Assembly: GCA_038496445.1 (NCBI GenBank)
Contig: JALMLS010000056.1
Span: 62,001-126,000, forward strand
Length of the DNA: 64,000 bases
Direction of reading: 5' to 3'
From: Trichosphaerium sp. ATCC 40318
Taxonomy: Eukaryota; Discosea; Flabellinia; Trichosidae
The number at the start of each line of letters is the position of its first letter. The stretch's first letter is position 1. The position numbers were made by a program, and so were the translations under genes. The notes under the pieces were generated by a model, which worked only from the letters and a program-made list of their open reading frames with translations, was not told the origin of the DNA and made no database searches. Below, one piece after another: positions 59,481-64,000 of this stretch.

Positions 59481-61636
59481 ATGAGGACTCGGCTCCAATC
59501 TATGAGCATCGTTGGGTTTTTCCTTACATTTATTTGCTTCGTTGTTGTATTTGGGGGTTCTGTTCTCGTAGGATGGCTCCTAGGTGCGCTTTTATTCTAA
59601 TTTTGAGTAAAATTAAACCGCCTTCACTACTGGCACTAACAGATTGTAGGACCGAAAGTTTTTTATTACTTTGAACCTCAACCCACTCTTTCTGACCTAT
59701 CCAAGGTGCGTACCAGTTTCAACGCGGAAAGTAGCGTAACACGTATCACTTATCGCTAGTTTTGCTAAAACCCTAACGCGTAACGTAGAATTTAACTGTA
59801 CCAATACGTAACTTGAGTAAACTTAATCAACAGCTCTTTATGAACGCTATTGCTAGTTACAAGGGTATGTCAAGATTCAGTTTATCATAAAAAAAAAGCA
59901 CCTTAATCTCCCAACAACGCGCATGAGTGAATACCCAGTACACAGGGCATAGCTTAAAAACAAATATAGAGAGCGTTTATTGATTCTACACAAACACTTC
60001 TCGGCGCCTTGCTTACTTTTTGATCCCAGGCACTACAACTCTTAGTATCAAAGTTCCATTTCTGGTCAGTATAGCTGTGAATGATGGCAAAGGCTGGAAG
60101 TATATACAACGCGATAGAAGACACTTGAGAACATTAAAATGCACAAAAGGCGAAACTTATTGTTCTTCTGTTCCTCTAGTACGTAATAGTTTACCCGGCA
60201 CTTTGGCCTGCCTTGGCTCATTTATTGTAGGTTCACGAACCGTTTATTGGATACAAAGACTACAATATCACTGTAGGAGTACCTATCGAAGGTGATGCTG
60301 AGTATAAATCCTTTATTTCAAGGTTACAACTTGAGGTACCTTAGAAATGAAGTTGTGAAACCGAAATACTAATTTTTTTTGTTTTCTAAAAGGTGTCTGT
60401 TATTGATCATCGCTTTACCCTATTTGAGTTGTGGTTCCGATTCACTTTCCTTATTCTCACATTTATTGTTGTTGTACTATTCGCATTCTTTATGCGTAAG
60501 TTCAAGTGGAGCGATTGGACGCTTGAACAAAGGTAACGTCTTTTTTTGTTTCTTTTTTTGTTTCTCCTAATGCTGTGAGTAGATGGGTTGCTATCTTACA
60601 ATGCGGTTTGTTGGGATTCAACAGTATGACAAAATCGTTGTGGAACTTTTTTTTTAATGAAGAATTTTAGATCCTTTCTTCCCTCTAGAGATTATTGTTT
60701 CTGGATGGCTTCCAGAGTTTATTGATCAAGTATTATTAATATCCTTCTTTGCTTTATTATTATATTGCTGGTTGGTTATGTTTGATGCCTTGTGGAAAGT
60801 GCGTAACAGCGAAACATTTAATTGAAATAAGTCTGATATTTAATTTTTTTATTAGGAAGCTTCCGATCTTACTTTCGTTCGATTCTATCTTCCTAAAGCC
60901 ATCCTTATTGTCCTTACATGGGCTCTTGGTCTTATCGTTTGGACTTGGACAGAATTACATCGTTTAGATGATGCTGGTGTCGAAGTAGATGATGTTCCAG
61001 GATTTATCGTACGTCATAAAAATTATAACAAAAGAGGTGTACAAATAATTTTCTTTTAGTTCTTCAGGATTGTATTTGCTGTTCTATTAATAATATACTC
61101 ATTATGGATGATATACACTGTTGTAAGAGCTTGCGCTAGCCAGAAGAAGATGCCATACTTGGGTTCACGCCTTAAATTTTTTGGCGTTTTTACGCTTATT
61201 GTTATCTTGATTACACTTGGTGGTGCTTTATTCGGATACTTGGGACCTGTAAAGAATAATGGTAACGTTTTTATTATAATCTTGCTTTAATGTACTTACT
61301 CTTTTGTTAGCTGCTGAATTCTTGTCCTTTTTGAGCTTGTTCAACCTTTACGTCTTTATTCTCTCGTTTGTATACCTTCCATCTAAGAGCGCTGCCTACG
61401 TTGGAAGTTCTGCTGTTCGTATGGTAAGATTGGATCAATCTGATGAAGATGAAGAAGATGGTCCACGTGATTACAAGAGAGCAACTGAGTTGCAATTTGA
61501 TAAGTCTGGTGTAAGTTAATTTTTTTTTGTCGTTTTGATATTTGGATGTTTTATTGATATCTTTTGCTTCTAGGAGTTCAAGATGGACGACGATGATGAC
61601 CAAGATGATGTTATTTCTCTTGATGATGATGTCTAA
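59481..61636 (+). CDS. TMEM181/Wntless-like GOLD-7TM protein
   Basis: About ten exons from ATG 59481 to TAA 61634-61636. The first helix SIVGFFLTFICFVVVFGGSV acts as a signal anchor. A lumenal beta-rich domain follows (GTTTLSIKVPFLVSIAVNDG, VHEPFIGYKDYNITVGVPIE), then about seven TM segments: LWFRFTFLILTFIVVVLFAF, WVAILQCGLLGFNSPFFPLE, LLISFFALLLYCWLVMFDAL, AILIVLTWALGLIVWTWTEL, IVFAVLLIIYSLWMIYTVVR, FFGVFTLIVILITLGGALFG and LFNLYVFILSFVYLP. The order and the N-S-PFFPLE turn resemble TMEM181 and Wntless. The cytosolic tail is strongly acidic (DQSDEDEEDGPRD and DDDDDQDDVISLDDDV), a feature of proteins retrieved or sorted in the secretory path. A cargo or sorting receptor in Golgi or endosome is a reasonable inference. 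Confidence 0.75.
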
Positions 61637-61923
61637 ATTCAAACGTTAGATACCTAATAATTTGCGAACAAGACAAAGTATCTGGATTTTTCGAACAATA
61701 AACACTTGCAAATTTGACGAGTTCGTTTTTTTTTACGTGGGAAGTTAGACTTTTTTTATTTTTGTTTACTTCATTTATCAATATTTCTGTGCATCAAATT
61801 TATTTCATCTCAAATGCTATCTCGTTATGAATTCTTGTTTTTTTGGCATGCCCTCACGATAAAAGCACGTGATAATTGATACTCAAAAAAGGAGCCTCTG
61901 GCAATTCCACTTTAACGCCTCAG
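61637..61923. promoter_or_regulatory. Intergenic region upstream of the GH76 gene
   Basis: About 290 bases, AT-rich, with CACGTGATAA at 61866-61875 about 50 bases before the GH76 start. The same core is found near several other genes in the window. No gene seen. Confidence 0.4.
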
Positions 61924-63679
61924 ATGTGTAACTCATGGGTGTTATGTTCTGTGATGTTTGTATTTGTTCTTGCCAAAGGCGCTAGCGAGAAGCATAGACG
62001 CTTCGCCTCTCTTGCAGATGAAGGTAGTTCAATCTAAGACTTTCTTTATACTTACCTTCTTTGAGTTCAAACTAGCATGGTATGCCTGTACTATGCAAAC
62101 TCTGACTATTACAGTAACTGGTGCAGTCCTAAACAAGGCTTGGGTAAACTTCCTGAATTATTTGTTTTGTTCTTTTTTGTTGTATCTATCTCATTGATAT
62201 ATTAGCTTGGTGGCAATCTGCAGTAGCTACAAGATACTTAATAGGTATATTTCAATCAACACTAAAACTGATAACTTACTTTTTTTTAGAGCACATGAGA
62301 TCGTCTAAAAATGACAAGTTCTATTTTATCTTAGACCAAGTTTTTCAAAGGCAGGGTTTCCTTATATAAAGCCACCACTAATGTTAATACATTAGTTCTT
62401 CTATGGAGAGAACTTGTATAGAGTGTATTGGTTAGAAAATGCTGTTTCATGTAGTACTTCGTGGCTAATACATGGAGTTAGGAGTTTGGAAAAATCTGAC
62501 ATCTTTCATTGAGTGTAATTGCAACTCTTCTCAATCTAAGGTAGGAGTCCACTTTATCCTTGATTTATAATTTACATTATCAGGGAGATGAATGTGGATA
62601 CCTTGATGATGAAGGTTGGTGGGGTATAACTTGGGTAGAGGCTTACAAGTATTCCCAAATGCTTGGCAAGCCAAATGATGCTTGGCTTCGAACTGCAAAG
62701 CAGATTTTTTGGCACATGGCGAGCCATTGGAATGAAGAGTGTGGTGGCGGCATTCCTTGGATGTACGATTAACACCATTTAGTAGTTATACATTAAAGTT
62801 AAACCTGTGTTAGGAAATGTGGCAATCTGAAGGCTTCTATTCAAAATGAGCTACTATTTAATTTAGCAATGCGTTTGTACTCTATTGATAAAGAAGGCAG
62901 TTATCTGAATATAGCCTTGAAGGTATGGTCTTGGCTTAAAAATTCTGGTTTGCAAAATGATGTTGGTTTGTTCAACAACAGTGAGTGTATAAGGTCGTTG
63001 TTTCTATATTCGATATTGATTATTTTAGATTTGGAAGTCGGCACTTGCGACAATTCACGGGCCACTGCAGAGTGGACGTATAACCAAGCTATTGTCTTGA
63101 GGCCTTTAGTGGATTTGAGTATTGCTTTTCCAGATCAGAGGGCCTATTTTCTTGGACAAGCAGAGCGTATAGCTGACTCTGTATTGAACGAAGAAAACGG
63201 CTTTTTTTGGAAAAACACCAAAAAGTGGAAATATATCTTGAAAGAGAAGGCTTGTTGGCACCAAGGTCCATCTTATACACTGTACTCCATTAATCATCTA
63301 TTTTTTAGGTGTAAGTCATTGTGATACAGATCAGCAAGTATTTAAGGTACCAGACAACAAAACAGTTCGAGATTCTCATTTTATTAAGGGAACTTTTGCT
63401 TTGAATCTAGCTTGGCTTTATCTTCATGTGAGGAGGCCAGAGTATAAAGTGTGGATTCATCATAATGCACGTGCAGCTTGGCAAACAAGGACACTATCTG
63501 AGAGGGAGAAAAATTGTAAGGGCATACTTAGAAGAGGTGTTGAAGTGTATTGTTCCCAGTACAACTTGCACACTTTCCCTTTGAGTTGGTTACCGGAAAG
63601 TCCGGCCCCAGGACCAGCCACACTGTATACTCATGTATCAGCTTTTGGGCTATTTACGGCTGCAAGCTTGATTGAATGA
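61924..63679 (+). CDS. GH76-family glycoside hydrolase, secreted
   Basis: Start ATG 61924, MCNSWVLCSVMFVFVLAKGA, a clear signal peptide. Then FASLADE, AWWQSAVATRYLIEHMRSSK, ELGVWKNLTSFIECNCNSSQ, GYLDDEGWWGITWVEAYKYS with the Asp-Asp pair expected at the GH76 active site, CGGGIPWMYD, KASIQNELLFNLAMRLYSID, WTYNQAIVLRPLVDLSIA, and a late CDTDQQVF, FIKGTFALNLAWLYLHVRRP. This (alpha/alpha)6-barrel family includes endo-alpha-1,6-mannanases and the fungal DFG5/DCW1 transferases, so the substrate is probably an alpha-1,6-mannan or a related glycan. There is no C-terminal GPI-type hydrophobic tail, so a secreted or lysosomal enzyme is likely. The second exon (62095-62165) fits less well and its frame is not settled. 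Codons look like those of its neighbours, so nothing marks it as newly acquired. Confidence 0.85.
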
Positions 63680-63692
63680 ACTTAAAATAAAG

Positions 63693-64000
63693 ATGGAATT
63701 CGTGGCTATACAGTTGGTAAAATCGTTACACATTTGTTTTACACTTGCTTTCTTTTTCTTTTCGATGAATTCTAGCAATGGCTATCAGCCATAAAAACAA
63801 TACTCAACCAGAGGCAAGTGGGTTGCTTTTTACGTTTGTTGAAGTGGTAAGTGATCCTTTTGATGTACACGTTTTTTTTTGGCGGTTTTTTTTTTCAACG
63901 CTGGTAAGTTTTTCAGTAATTCTGGCCAGCCATGTCGATGACGTACATTGTATCATACGGCAACGTAACTAAAACATTCGAGAAGACGTTGTCAGCAGAA
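63693..64000 (+). CDS. Possible first exons of a gene leaving the window
   Basis: ATG 63693 gives MEFVAIQL, a candidate intron GTAAAA...TCTAG, then QWLSAIKTILNQRQVGCFLR followed by a GTAAGT splice-like site at 63847. Phase fits, but there is no domain to confirm it. Confidence 0.25.

Noticed and set aside
61307-61642. Minus-strand ORF opposite the TMEM181-like C-terminus
   Set aside because: Mirrors the acidic tail and the last TM segments of the plus-strand gene.
1-64000. CRISPR arrays, insertion sequences, bacterial operons, transposon ORFs
   Set aside because: None seen; the spliceosomal introns and gene content are those of a eukaryotic nuclear genome, and no transposase, reverse transcriptase or terminal repeats were recognised.

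Overview
This is a nuclear window from a microbial eukaryote. Almost every gene is broken by short introns, mostly about 40-70 nt, with GT-AG ends and an unusual preference for GTACG at the 5' splice site. Genes are packed on both strands with a few hundred bases between them. The content (SRF-type MADS box, NOP58, RFT1, eIF2-gamma, a USP9X/USP34-type deubiquitinase, glutaryl-CoA dehydrogenase, a DH-WD40-SH3 RhoGEF, a GH76 enzyme and a deiodinase-like selenoprotein) points to a free-living amorphean such as an amoebozoan, a holozoan or an early-diverging fungus. I cannot name the species.

Layout. 1-929 (-): BAH protein cut by the window edge. 1896-5253 (+): STE20-like pseudokinase with an FHA-like tail. 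5567-16801: a cluster of three YwqK-type (MORN_2) repeat genes, two with an N-terminal F-box, interleaved with a tyrosine phosphatase, a PITH protein and an F-box/LRR protein. 17229-29434 (-): an SDR-like protein and a very long deubiquitinase. 29912-33706 (-): AP endonuclease and RFT1. 33798-47122 (+): glutaryl-CoA dehydrogenase, eIF2-gamma, MADS factor, Rieske-AIF flavoprotein, RhoGEF/WD40/SH3. 47541-50577 (-): acylated small protein, a small PARP-fold enzyme assembled from short exons, MORN-SAM protein. 50769-51653 (+): selenoprotein with an in-frame TGA. 52147-54721 (-): NOP58 carrying two near-identical intronic box C/D snoRNA-like elements. 54780-59373: small proteins and a second pseudokinase fused to an Hsp20/p23-like domain. 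59481-63679 (+): a TMEM181/Wntless-like 7TM protein and a GH76 enzyme; another gene may start at the right edge.

There is no operon logic. The most notable points are: (1) the deiodinase-like selenoprotein, whose five-exon model closes perfectly with Sec at TGA 51162-51164; (2) paired snoRNA-like elements in NOP58 introns, both about 70 nt from the 3' splice site; (3) a Rieske-AIF gene whose last introns could give three C-termini (soluble, tail-anchored, or NLS-like); (4) an FxF-repeat + F-box + YwqK-repeat fusion and its relatives, which recall giant-virus F-box/MORN proteins; (5) two pseudokinases with unusual partner domains; (6) a complete H-Y-E PARP domain. Gene models were assembled by eye from splice sites and frame; those where the exon lengths sum to a multiple of three are stated.
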